Of a DNA stretch of 64,000 nt, positions 49,387 through 56,965 are shown piece after piece (position 1 is the stretch's first letter; each line of letters opens with the position of its first letter). The notes under the pieces were generated by a model. That model was not told where the DNA came from. It did not search any database and saw only the letters and a list, made by a program, of their open reading frames with translations. Position numbers and translations under genes: made by a program. Source of the DNA: Actinocatenispora sera. Its GTDB lineage: Bacteria; Actinomycetota; Actinomycetes; Mycobacteriales; Micromonosporaceae. The DNA is taken from contig NZ_AP023354.1 in assembly GCF_018324685.1 (NCBI RefSeq), forward strand, positions 4,898,001-4,962,000. The letters are read 5' to 3'.

Positions 49387-51123
49387 TTACGCATCCGCCC
49401 TGGTGGGATCGGTGTCGGCGCGGCGGGCACGGCGGCCGTCGAAGGTCGACGCCACGGCTCCGACGATCATCATGATCGCCGCGGCGGTGAACACGACGAC
49501 CAGCCCCTGATGCACCGGGCCGGAGATCAGGTGCGGGAAGAACTGCTTGCCGAGCAGGGTGTGCTGCTGGTGCGCGGTCAGGTGGTGCAGCACGCTCGGC
49601 GGCACCAGCGTGCCGATCGGGTTGTACCCGAGGAACGCGGCGAACAGGCTGCCGACCGGTGGCAGGCTGCCCACCTGCTGCGCGGTCGCGGCCGGCACGC
49701 CCTGCTGCTCCAGCCCGTGTGTCAGGGTGCTCGGCAGGGTGGCCGCCAACCCGACGATCATCAGGGAGAAGAAGATGCCGATCGACAGCGCCTGGCCGGA
49801 GTTCTGGAACGTGCCGCGCATGCCGGCGGCGGCGCCGCGCTGGTGCGCCGGCACGCTGCTCATCACCCGCGAGGTGTTCGGCGAGGAGAAGATGCCCGAG
49901 CCGACGCCGTTGACGAACAGCAGCAGGGCGAACACCGGGTACGAGAAGTTCACCGGCAGCAGCATCATGCCGAGGAAGGTGCAGGCCACGATCACCAGCC
50001 CGCCGGAGGCGAAGATGCGCTGGCCGAACCGGTCGGACAGGTAGCCGGAGACCGGGCCGGCGAGCAGGAACCCGACGGTCAGCGGCAGCATGTAGATGCC
50101 GGCCCACAGTGGCGTGTCGACGAAGTCGTACCCGTGCAGCGGCAGCCAGATGCCCTGCAGCCAGATGATCAGCATGAACTGGAGGCCGCCGCGCCCGATC
50201 GCGGACAGCAGGACGGCGAGGCTGCCGGCGGAGAACCGCGGGATCTTGAACAGGCTGAGCCGGAACATCGGCTCGCGCACCTTGCTCTCGATGATGCAGA
50301 ACGCGACGAGCAGCAGCACGCCGAGGATCAGCCCGGCGTCCACCTTGGGATTGGTCCAGCCGGTGGCGTGCGACCCGTACGGCTGGATGCCGTACGTGAT
50401 GGCGGCGAGCAGCACCGACAGGCCCGCGGCGAAGGTGATGTTGCCAGGCCAGTCGAGCGACTCGCGCTTGCGCTGGCCCAGCTCCCGCAGCGAGGTGTAG
50501 GACCAGATCGTGCCGATGATCCCGATCGGCACGCTGACCAGGAACACCCACCGCCAGTGGTACTCCGACAGCACGCCCCCGATGACCAGCCCGACGAACG
50601 AGCCGGCGATCGCGGCGACCTGGTTGACGCCCAGCGCCATGCCGCGCTGCTTCTCGTCGAACGCGTCGGTCAGGATCGCGGTGGAGTTGGCGAACAGCAT
50701 CGCGCCACCGACGCCCTGCACCACCCGCCAGCCGATCAGCCAGAGCGCGCCGGTGCTGGCGTGGAACGGGTCCAGCGACAGCGCGATGGACGCGACGGTG
50801 AACACCACGAAGCCGCCGTTGTAGATCTTGACCCGACCGAACATGTCGCCCAGCCGGCCGACCGAAACCACCAACACGGCCGAGACCAGCAGGAACCCCA
50901 TGATCATCCACAGCAGGTAGCTGACGTTGCCGGGTTCCAGCGGGTTGAGACCGATGCCGCGGAAGATCGCCGGCAGCGAGATGATCACGATGGACGAGTT
51001 GATGGTGGCGAGCAGCATGCCCACCGTGGTGTTGGACAGCGCCACCCACTTGTAGCGCGGATGATCCCGATCGAACCGGTTTCGACGACCTGATGCGGCC
51101 TGCGACACGGCAGCCTCTGACAT
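49387..51123 (-). CDS. DHA2-family MFS drug/H+ antiporter
   Basis: The 578-aa protein has 14 predicted TM segments, motif A-like GRLGDMFGRVKI (about 89-100), the antiporter motif C-like GVGGAMLFANSTAI, and the DHA2 pattern seen in EmrB/QacA. The long loop before the last TM contains a His-rich segment (LHHLTAHQQHTLLGKQ). ATG start at 51123 behind GGGAGG. It is transcribed away from the K+ channel gene, and a MarR gene follows it. The substrate cannot be inferred. Confidence 0.9.
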   Translation of the reverse strand: MSEAAVSQAASGRRNRFDRDHPRYKWVALSNTTVGMLLATINSSIVIISLPAIFRGIGLNPLEPGNVSYLLWMIMGFLLVSAVLVVSVGRLGDMFGRVKIYNGGFVVFTVASIALSLDPFHASTGALWLIGWRVVQGVGGAMLFANSTAILTDAFDEKQRGMALGVNQVAAIAGSFVGLVIGGVLSEYHWRWVFLVSVPIGIIGTIWSYTSLRELGQRKRESLDWPGNITFAAGLSVLLAAITYGIQPYGSHATGWTNPKVDAGLILGVLLLVAFCIIESKVREPMFRLSLFKIPRFSAGSLAVLLSAIGRGGLQFMLIIWLQGIWLPLHGYDFVDTPLWAGIYMLPLTVGFLLAGPVSGYLSDRFGQRIFASGGLVIVACTFLGMMLLPVNFSYPVFALLLFVNGVGSGIFSSPNTSRVMSSVPAHQRGAAAGMRGTFQNSGQALSIGIFFSLMIVGLAATLPSTLTHGLEQQGVPAATAQQVGSLPPVGSLFAAFLGYNPIGTLVPPSVLHHLTAHQQHTLLGKQFFPHLISGPVHQGLVVVFTAAAIMMIVGAVASTFDGRRARRADTDPTRADA

Positions 51124-51150
51124 GCGTGCACAACCTCCCGCTCGTCATTC

Positions 51151-51170
51151 TAGTTGCTTGCTGCTAACTA
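51151..51170. promoter_or_regulatory. Candidate MarR operator upstream of the MFS gene
   Basis: TAGTT-N10-AACTA is a 20-bp dyad with 5-bp arms, placed 28-47 bp before the MFS start in an AT-rich patch. On the minus strand a TAGAAT element (51147-51152) overlaps its proximal edge and could be the -10 of the MFS promoter. The spacing fits a MarR-type site. Confidence 0.5.
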
Positions 51171-51269
51171 ACAGAGCGGCGGCGATCGATCCGGCGCGAT
51201 CGGGATGCACGTCACGTCGGGCCCGGCGGAATGCCAGCTCCGTACCGGTCGCGCTGGGATGCTGGAGCC

Positions 51270-51971
51270 ATGTCGGACAGGCCGCGCCCCGCCGCGTCGA
51301 CGGGCCAGCTGCGCCGGCTGTGGCGCCGGGCCCGCCAGCCCGACGCGTACGGGGTGGTGCTGTTCGCCGTGCTGCTCGCGCTGATCTGCACCGGGTTCGG
51401 CGGCCCCGGTGGCGCCCTCGCGGCGGTACTGCTCTCGCTGACCCTGCTGTTCGCCGTGCGCACCGCCCGCTATCCGGTCCGCCTGGTCCGCGCCGCGGCC
51501 GTCGCCGGCGCCGTCGCGGTGCTCATCGAGGTCGCCGGCCTGCTCGCCGGGTACCGGCCGCTCGTGATCGCCGGTGACGCGCTGACGATGCTGCTCGTCG
51601 CCGGAACGATCGCGCTCGTCCTCGCCCGGGTCGGTCGGTCGCCGCGGATCACGCTGTCCACCGTCGCCGCCGCGCTGAGCGTCTACCTGCTCGTCGCCGT
51701 CGGCTACGCGGACGCGTTCGGACTGATCGACGCGGCCCGGCCGACGTTCTTCGCCGGCAGCAGCCCCGACCGGCCCGTTGACTTCCTCTACTTCAGCCTC
51801 ATCACGATCACCACCACGGGCTACGGGGACCTGGTCCCGCGCGCCCGCCTCGGGCAGATGGTCGCCGCGTCCGAGGCGGTCATCGGCCAGCTGTACCTGG
51901 TCACCGTGGTGGCGATGGCGGTCGCCAACATCGGCCGCGCCCGCCGCCGGCGCCGGCCGCCGCGATCCTGA
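51270..51971 (+). CDS. Two-pore-type potassium channel family protein
   Basis: The 233-aa protein has five to six hydrophobic segments and one pore loop with the K+ selectivity filter TITTTGYGDLVP (about 183-194), followed by the last TM (VIGQLYLVTVVAMAVANIG). No cytoplasmic RCK domain is present, so gating is likely by voltage or the membrane itself. The ATG at 51270 (MSDRPRP) was preferred; an in-frame ATG at 51231 has only weak RBS support. Converges with the HIT gene. Confidence 0.88.
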   Translation: MSDRPRPAASTGQLRRLWRRARQPDAYGVVLFAVLLALICTGFGGPGGALAAVLLSLTLLFAVRTARYPVRLVRAAAVAGAVAVLIEVAGLLAGYRPLVIAGDALTMLLVAGTIALVLARVGRSPRITLSTVAAALSVYLLVAVGYADAFGLIDAARPTFFAGSSPDRPVDFLYFSLITITTTGYGDLVPRARLGQMVAASEAVIGQLYLVTVVAMAVANIGRARRRRRPPRS

Positions 51972-52007
51972 CCGCCCCGACGCCAGCTGCGGCCCCGCGG
52001 GCGGGCG

Positions 52008-52568
52008 TCAGCCGACGATCGCGGACCAGGCGTCGGCGAGCAGGCTGCGGGTGTCGGCGAGCAGCTGCGGCAGCACCTTGGTGTGCCCGACCACCGGCAT
52101 GAAGTTCGTGTCGCCCTCCCACCGCGGCACCACGTGCTGGTGCAGGTGGCCGGCGATGCCGGCGCCGCCGGCCGAGCCCTGGTTGATCCCGATGTTGAAG
52201 CCCTCGGCACCGCTGGCCCGGCGTACCGCCCGCATCGCCGTCTGGGTGAACGCGCCGAACTCGGCCAGTTCCGCGTCCGTCAGGTCGGTGTAGTCGGGCA
52301 CGTGCCGGTACGGGCAGACCATCAGGTGCCCGGTGTTGTAGGGGTAGAGGTTCAACAGCGCGTACACGCTGGCACCGCGGGCGACGACGAGCCCCTCGGC
52401 GTCCGGCAGCGTCGGCACCCGGCAGAACGGGCAACCGGCCGGGTCGTCGGCCGGGCCGGTCGGCTTGTTCTCGCCCTGGATGTAGGCCATCCGAAACGGC
52501 GTCCAGAGCCGCTCCAGCTCGTCCGGATCGCCCGCACCGTCCTGCCGGATCACCTGCTCGTCACTCAC
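52008..52568 (-). CDS. HIT-family hydrolase/phosphorylase (Ap4A phosphorylase-like)
   Basis: The 186-aa protein has a CPFCRV zinc knuckle near residue 48 and the HIT triad HLHQHVVPRW (about 140-149). The actinobacterial HIT protein between thrS and pgsA (M. tuberculosis) was shown to be a diadenosine tetraphosphate phosphorylase, so the same role is likely. GTG start at 52568 lies inside the end of the serine hydrolase gene (8-bp overlap); a GTG at 52574 is possible. In this window an MFS/MarR/K+ channel block has been placed between it and pgsA. Confidence 0.9.
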   Translation of the reverse strand: MSDEQVIRQDGAGDPDELERLWTPFRMAYIQGENKPTGPADDPAGCPFCRVPTLPDAEGLVVARGASVYALLNLYPYNTGHLMVCPYRHVPDYTDLTDAELAEFGAFTQTAMRAVRRASGAEGFNIGINQGSAGGAGIAGHLHQHVVPRWEGDTNFMPVVGHTKVLPQLLADTRSLLADAWSAIVG

Positions 52569-53682
52569 GACCACCGATCCTACGGCCGCCGTCGACCGCG
52601 GCCAGCACGGCGTCGGAGACCTCGGCGAGGTAGCCGGCGCCCTCGTGGCCGGCGGTGAACACGTTGCCCAGGTGCACGAACACCAGGTCACGGGTGGGGT
52701 CGGCCCAGGCCAGGCACGCGTTGGAGCCGTTGTGGCCGAACGCGTCGCGGTGACTGGTCTGACCGAGCGGGTTCGCCGACGGCGAGCCGACAGACGCCGA
52801 GCCGAGCTGGAACCCGTACGCCCAGCGCACCGGCACGTGCAGCAGCCGGTCCAGCTCGCCGTCGGCGGTGGACTGCGCGCGGGCGGCGGCGACGCTGGCC
52901 GGCGCGAGTACCCGCGCGCCGTCGAGTTCACCGCCACGCAGCAACATCCGGTAGAACAGGGCCACGTCGCGCGCGGTCGCCGACACACCGGCCGCCGGGA
53001 TCGGCGCCGCCCGCAGCGCGCTGCGGTTCAACCAGTACCGGGCCGGCAGGGTACGTCCGCGGGTGTGCACCGGCACCGCCCGGCGGTACAGCACGGCGGG
53101 CAGGCCGAGGTGGATGTCGCCCAACCGCAACGGATCCAGCAACTCGTCCCGCAGTACCGCGCCGACCGGGCGGCCGGTGACGCGGCGGACCAGCTCGCCG
53201 AGCAGGTAGCCGTAGCTGATGATGTGGTACGCCGGGACCGCGCCCGCCGCCCACCGCGGCCGGGCCCGGGCCAGGGCGCGCACGAACCGCGGTCCGTCGA
53301 GCATGGCGAGCGAGTCCGCAGCGATGCTGTGGTGCGCGAGTGGCAGCCCGGCCCGGTGCGACAGGACGTGCCGCACGGTGACGTGCTGCTTGCCGCGGGC
53401 CGCGAACTCCGGCCAGTACCGCGCGACCGGCTCGTCCAGACCCAGCAGCCCCCGCTCGGCCAGCCGGTGTACCAGCAGCGCCACGAACGGCTTGCTGGTG
53501 GAAAACAGCCAGAACAGCGAATCCGGCCGACAGCCGAAGCAGCGGTCGATCAGCACCCGGTCGCCGTGCAGCACGCACAGTTGGGCGCTCCCGCCGCGCT
53601 GCGCCACCAGCCGTACCGCCCGGGCCAGCGGATCGGGATCGATGCCGGCCCGCCGCGCCAGGCTCTCCGTCCAGTCCACCAT
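52561..53682 (-). CDS. Serine hydrolase of the beta-lactamase / class C PBP fold
   Basis: The 373-aa protein has the SxxK motif STSKPF (about 61-66), a Tyr-rich second motif (YHIISYGYLLGEL, about 151-163) in place of the classic YxN, and FGHNGSN as the third (HxG) motif. No signal peptide is present, so it is cytosolic and not a periplasmic beta-lactamase; members of this group include esterases and D-aminopeptidases. It overlaps the HIT gene by 8 bp, so the two are translationally coupled, an unusual pairing. ATG start at 53682. Confidence 0.87.
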   Translation of the reverse strand: MVDWTESLARRAGIDPDPLARAVRLVAQRGGSAQLCVLHGDRVLIDRCFGCRPDSLFWLFSTSKPFVALLVHRLAERGLLGLDEPVARYWPEFAARGKQHVTVRHVLSHRAGLPLAHHSIAADSLAMLDGPRFVRALARARPRWAAGAVPAYHIISYGYLLGELVRRVTGRPVGAVLRDELLDPLRLGDIHLGLPAVLYRRAVPVHTRGRTLPARYWLNRSALRAAPIPAAGVSATARDVALFYRMLLRGGELDGARVLAPASVAAARAQSTADGELDRLLHVPVRWAYGFQLGSASVGSPSANPLGQTSHRDAFGHNGSNACLAWADPTRDLVFVHLGNVFTAGHEGAGYLAEVSDAVLAAVDGGRRIGGRE

Positions 53683-53900
53683 CGCCGCACCTCACCGTCG
53701 CCGCCTTCGATGATGCGCCGGCCTCCGCCGGGACGACGGCGGATCGGCGACGTACGGCACGGCGTCAGCTCTGGCGGAGGGCGGGCATCGGGACCGGCAC
53801 CGAGTACGCGGTGGCGCCGGCCCCGACGCCGCCCTCGCAGCTGTTCGGCGGATCGGTCGTCACGCCGCGGGTGGACGGAGCACCGGTAGGCGTTGGTCCG

Positions 53901-54131
53901 CTAGTTGTCGCGCTTCACGAACGTGCCACGCTGCGGGATGGTGACGACCAGGCCGCGCTCGCGCAGGTCCTCCATGGCGCGACGCACCGTGTTGCGGGCC
54001 AGGCCGAACTCCTGGCTGAACGAGGACTCGGACGGCAGCCGGCGGGTGTACTTCCCGCCGGCGATCCGGTCCTCGATCAGGGCCGCGAGCTGCTGCCAGG
54101 CGTACTCCGGCGCGTCAGGATCGATCGACAT
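53901..54131 (-). CDS. Very small GntR-type winged-helix regulator
   Basis: The 76-aa protein is only the GntR DNA-binding domain: YAWQQLAALIEDRIAGGKY, RRLPSESSFSQEFGLARNTVRRAM and the wing IPQRGTFVKRDN. No effector domain is present. The ATG at 54131 (MSIDPDAPEY) fits the domain; an ATG at 54155 adds 8 residues, and neither has a Shine-Dalgarno, so the message may be leaderless. It is divergent from an 80-aa unknown across an AT-rich intergenic region with a strong dyad. Stand-alone GntR domains of this size occur in many Micromonosporaceae, often beside small unknowns. Confidence 0.85.
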   Translation of the reverse strand: MSIDPDAPEYAWQQLAALIEDRIAGGKYTRRLPSESSFSQEFGLARNTVRRAMEDLRERGLVVTIPQRGTFVKRDN

Positions 54132-54202
54132 GAGCCGATGATTACAACCCAGCATGCTGCATGTCTGGCCGATACAACGTTAATCATCCCTAATCTGAAC
54201 TA

Positions 54203-54217
54203 GACTAGTACCTAGTC
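54203..54217. promoter_or_regulatory. 15-bp dyad in the GntR/unknown divergent promoter
   Basis: GACTAG-TAC-CTAGTC is perfect. It is flanked by TGAAC (54196-54200) and GTTCA (54218-54222), which extend the pairing with a 2-nt bulge. The region 54175-54230 is AT-rich. It is the best candidate for binding by the mini GntR and for control of both genes. Confidence 0.6.
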
Positions 54218-54249
54218 GTTCAGCTAACGTAGGCGGCGAACCGCAGACA

Positions 54250-54284
54250 GGGCCGGGTGGCGTCCAGTCCACGCCGCCCGGCCC
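54250..54284 (+). promoter_or_regulatory. Leader hairpin before the 80-aa gene
   Basis: A 14-bp stem (54250-54263 with 54271-54284, one G-U pair) around a 7-nt loop lies 25 bp before the ATG at 54310. It is on the coding strand side of the leader; no T-tract follows, so it may be an attenuator or a stabilising stem, not a simple terminator. Confidence 0.55.
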
Positions 54285-54309
54285 CTGACCGCTCGCGAAG
54301 GGAGCGGCT

Positions 54310-54552
54310 ATGACGAACCTTATCCGGCGGCCCGATCGCCTTCCCCGGGCCGGACAGCTGGTGCACATCAGCCCGGCCGCCGGGGTCTACGGGGCGGGCG
54401 CCGCCTGGTGGCACGTGATCACCGCCGAACAGGCACTCACCAACGGGATGTGCTACCTGACCGCCGGCCCGCTCGACCCCAACGACAACGACGGCCGCGC
54501 CCGGGTGTTCTTCTGCCGCATCGACGGGCTGTTGGTCCAGGACGTGCGGTGA
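54310..54552 (+). CDS. 80-aa unknown protein divergent from the mini GntR
   Basis: The product, MTNLIRRPDRLPRAGQLVHI... to ...RIDGLLVQDVR, has no recognised family. Residues 12-80 look like a small beta-rich domain (GQLVHISPAAGVYGAGAAWWHVI, MCYLTAGPLDPNDNDGRARVFFCRIDGLLV). Trp, Cys and Tyr are frequent. A good Shine-Dalgarno (AAGGGAG) precedes the ATG. It is separated from thrS by a bidirectional-looking hairpin and from the GntR gene by the dyad. Small proteins with this kind of N-terminus beside mini GntR genes are frequent in related genomes as I recall, but without function. Confidence 0.6.
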   Translation: MTNLIRRPDRLPRAGQLVHISPAAGVYGAGAAWWHVITAEQALTNGMCYLTAGPLDPNDNDGRARVFFCRIDGLLVQDVR

Positions 54553-54598
54553 GACCGGCGCAGTCGTACCGACGGCCCCGGTGCTCGAACAGCGACAC

Positions 54599-54629
54599 CC
54601 GGGTTTCCTTGGCGCCCAAGGAAACCCGG
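54599..54629. terminator. Bidirectional hairpin between the 80-aa gene and thrS
   Basis: Perfect 13-bp arms (54599-54611, 54617-54629) around a 5-nt loop start 7 bp after the thrS stop (minus strand) and 46 bp after the 80-aa stop. The stem contains an AT part (TTT/AAA) in its middle, and no T-tract follows. Confidence 0.85.
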
Positions 54630-54636
54630 CAACGGG

Positions 54637-56661
54637 CTACTCGGCCTCGCCCGCCTCGGTGGACGGGCCGAGGTTGGTACGGGAGCGGACGATCTCGACG
54701 ATGTGCGCCACGGCGTCGTCGAGCGGGACGCCGTTGCGCTGCGAGCCGTCCCGGTAGCGGAAGGAGACCGTACCGGCGGTCACGTCGTCGTCGCCGGCGA
54801 TGGCCATGAACGGGATCTTCTGCTTCTGCGCGTTGCGGATCTTCTTCTGCATCCGGTCGTCGGCGGTGTCCACCTCGGCCCGGATGCCCTGCGCCCGCAG
54901 GGTGTCCACAAAGGACTGCAGGTAGCCGGCGTGGTCGTCGCGGATCGGGATGCCGACCACCTGCACCGGCGACAGCCAGGCCGGGAAGGCGCCGGCGTAG
55001 TGCTCGGTGAGTACCCCGAAGAACCGCTCGATCGAGCCGAACAGCGCCCGGTGGATCATCACCGGGGTCTGCCGGGTGCCGTCCGCCGCCTGGTACTCCA
55101 GACCGAACCGCTTGGGCTGGTTGAAGTCGAGCTGGATGGTCGACATCTGCCAGGACCGGCCGATCGCGTCCTTGGCCTGGACCGAGATCTTCGGCCCGTA
55201 GAACGCCGCGCCGCCCGGGTCGGGCACCAGCTCCAGGCCGGAGTCCTCGGCGGCGCGCCGCAGCGACTCGGTGGCCGCCTCCCACTCCTCCGGCGCCCCG
55301 ATGAACTTGTCCGAGTCGTCCCGGGTCGACAGCTCCAGGTAGAAGTCGTCCAGCCCGTAGTCGCGCAGCAGGTCGAGCACGAACGTCAGCAGGTTGCGCA
55401 GCTCGCCCGGCATCTGCTCCTGGGTGCAGTAGATGTGCGAGTCGTCCATGGTGAGCCCGCGCACCCGGGTCAGGCCGTGCACCACCCCGGACTTCTCGTA
55501 CCGGTACACGGTGCCGAACTCGAACAGCCGCAGCGGCAGCTCCCGGTACGAGCGGCCGCGCGAGTCGAAGATCAGGTTGTGCATCGGGCAGTTCATGGCC
55601 TTGAGGTAGTACTCCGCGCCCTCGAGCTCCATCGGCGGGTACATGGTGTCGGCGTAGTACGGCAGGTGGCCGGAGGTCTCGAACAGCGCGCCCTTGGTGA
55701 TGTGCGGCGTGTTGACGAACTCGTAGCCGGCCTGCTCGTGCCGCTGCCGGGAGTACCCCTCCAGCTCGCGCCGGATGATGCCGCCCTTGGGGTGGAACAC
55801 CGGCAGGCCGGAGCCGAGCTGCTCGGGGAAGCTGAACAGGTCGAGCTCGGCGCCGAGCTTGCGGTGGTCGCGCTTGGCGGCCTCCTCCAGCAGCTTCAGG
55901 TACGCCTTGAGCTCGTCCCGGGTCGGCCACGCGGTGCCGTAGATGCGTTGCAGCTGCGGGTTGGACTCATTGCCGCGCCAGTACGCGGCGGCGCTGCGCA
56001 TCAGCTTGACCGCCGGGATCAACCGGGTGGTCGGCAGGTGCGGGCCGCGGCACAGGTCGGTCCAGACCAGGTCGCCGGACTTGCCGTCGAGGTTGTCGTA
56101 CATGGTCAGCCCGCCGGCGCCGACCTCGACGCTGGCGCCCTCGGCCGCCTCGCCGGCCGAGCCCTTCAGCTCGATCAGCTCCAGCTTGAACTTCTCGTGC
56201 GCGAGCTCGGCGTGCGCGTGCTCGTCGGAGATCGGCCGCCGGTGGAACCGCTGACCGGACTTGATGATCGCGCCCATCTTCTTCTCGATGGCGGCCAGAT
56301 CCTCCGGCGTGAACGGCTTCTCCGGCAGAAAGTCGTAGTAGAAGCCGTTCTCGACCGGCGGGCCGATGCCGAGCAGGGTGCCGGGGAAGATCTCCTGCAC
56401 CGCCTGGGCCATCACGTGCGCGGCGGAGTGGCGCAGCACCTTCAGCCCGTCCGCTGAGTCGATCGACACCGGCTCGACGGCCGTGTCGGTCTTCGGCTGC
56501 CACTCCAGGTCCTTGAGCACGCCGTCGGCGCGGACCACCACGATCGCGGTCGGACCGGACGTCGGCAGCCCGGCCGCGGCGATCGCATCCGCCGCCGTCG
56601 TACCGGCCGGCACGAGGACGGAGGCGGTCTCACTCCCCTGGGCGGCGGTCGCTGCGGGCAC
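54637..56661 (-). CDS. thrS: Threonine--tRNA ligase
   Basis: Class II synthetase for tRNA-Thr with N-terminal TGS, editing domain, catalytic core and anticodon-binding domain; 674 aa. The editing site has His78 and His82 ([12 protein letters not shown]), and the catalytic zinc site is in MNCPMHN. Motif 3 and the C-terminal [12 protein letters not shown] are present. GTG start at 56661 after GAGGAG. The leader of 16 residues is Ala-rich. It ends in the perfect hairpin and is followed by the HIT region only after an inserted block. No T-box or other leader element was recognised. Confidence 0.97.
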   Translation of the reverse strand: MPAATAAQGSETASVLVPAGTTAADAIAAAGLPTSGPTAIVVVRADGVLKDLEWQPKTDTAVEPVSIDSADGLKVLRHSAAHVMAQAVQEIFPGTLLGIGPPVENGFYYDFLPEKPFTPEDLAAIEKKMGAIIKSGQRFHRRPISDEHAHAELAHEKFKLELIELKGSAGEAAEGASVEVGAGGLTMYDNLDGKSGDLVWTDLCRGPHLPTTRLIPAVKLMRSAAAYWRGNESNPQLQRIYGTAWPTRDELKAYLKLLEEAAKRDHRKLGAELDLFSFPEQLGSGLPVFHPKGGIIRRELEGYSRQRHEQAGYEFVNTPHITKGALFETSGHLPYYADTMYPPMELEGAEYYLKAMNCPMHNLIFDSRGRSYRELPLRLFEFGTVYRYEKSGVVHGLTRVRGLTMDDSHIYCTQEQMPGELRNLLTFVLDLLRDYGLDDFYLELSTRDDSDKFIGAPEEWEAATESLRRAAEDSGLELVPDPGGAAFYGPKISVQAKDAIGRSWQMSTIQLDFNQPKRFGLEYQAADGTRQTPVMIHRALFGSIERFFGVLTEHYAGAFPAWLSPVQVVGIPIRDDHAGYLQSFVDTLRAQGIRAEVDTADDRMQKKIRNAQKQKIPFMAIAGDDDVTAGTVSFRYRDGSQRNGVPLDDAVAHIVEIVRSRTNLGPSTEAGEAE

Positions 56662-56834
56662 GATGACTCCTCGTCAAGAAGGCTGCGGGACACCGGACCG
56701 ACGACTCGGCCGGACCGGGTCGATGCTATCGGTCGCCCCGACCGCGACGTGCGCGGCCACCTGCTCATACCACCCATCGGCGACGGCGTCGCCCCGGCCG
56801 GGCGGTACCAGCCGGGGCGGCGAGCGACGAACGA

Positions 56835-56861
56835 GCCTCCCGGTACGGCGGGCTGGGAGGC
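56835..56861 (-). terminator. Weak hairpin after the VIT-VWA gene
   Basis: Arms gcctccc (56835-56841) and gggaggc (56855-56861) around 13 nt. It lies 60-86 bp after the VIT-VWA stop, beyond the first copy of the 41-bp repeat. It might end the MerR/VIT-VWA transcript; support is weak. Confidence 0.4.
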
Positions 56862-56869
56862 GCCCCCCG

Positions 56870-56965
56870 CGCCAGAAGGAGCCCCGCCGGTCGGTACCGT
56901 CGTCCGGCCGGGGCGCGCGCTCAGCGCCAGAAGGAACCCCGCCGGTCGGTACCGTCCTCCGGCCG
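56870..56965. repeat. 41-bp direct repeat across the end of the VIT-VWA gene
   Basis: Two copies (56870-56910 and 56925-56965) differ at 2 of 41 positions and start 55 bp apart. The second encodes the C-terminal residues PEDGTDRRGSFWR of the VIT-VWA protein plus its stop; the first still reads PDDGTDRRGSFWR but lies outside the gene. The 55-bp offset is not a multiple of 3. Confidence 0.92.

Noticed and set aside
52561-53682. Serine hydrolase as an antibiotic-resistance beta-lactamase
   Set aside because: No signal peptide and an atypical second motif; class C-fold hydrolases are mostly esterases or peptidases.
54637-56750. T-box leader for thrS
   Set aside because: No T-box consensus or specifier hairpin was seen between thrS and the VIT-VWA gene; actinobacterial T-boxes are mostly on ileS.
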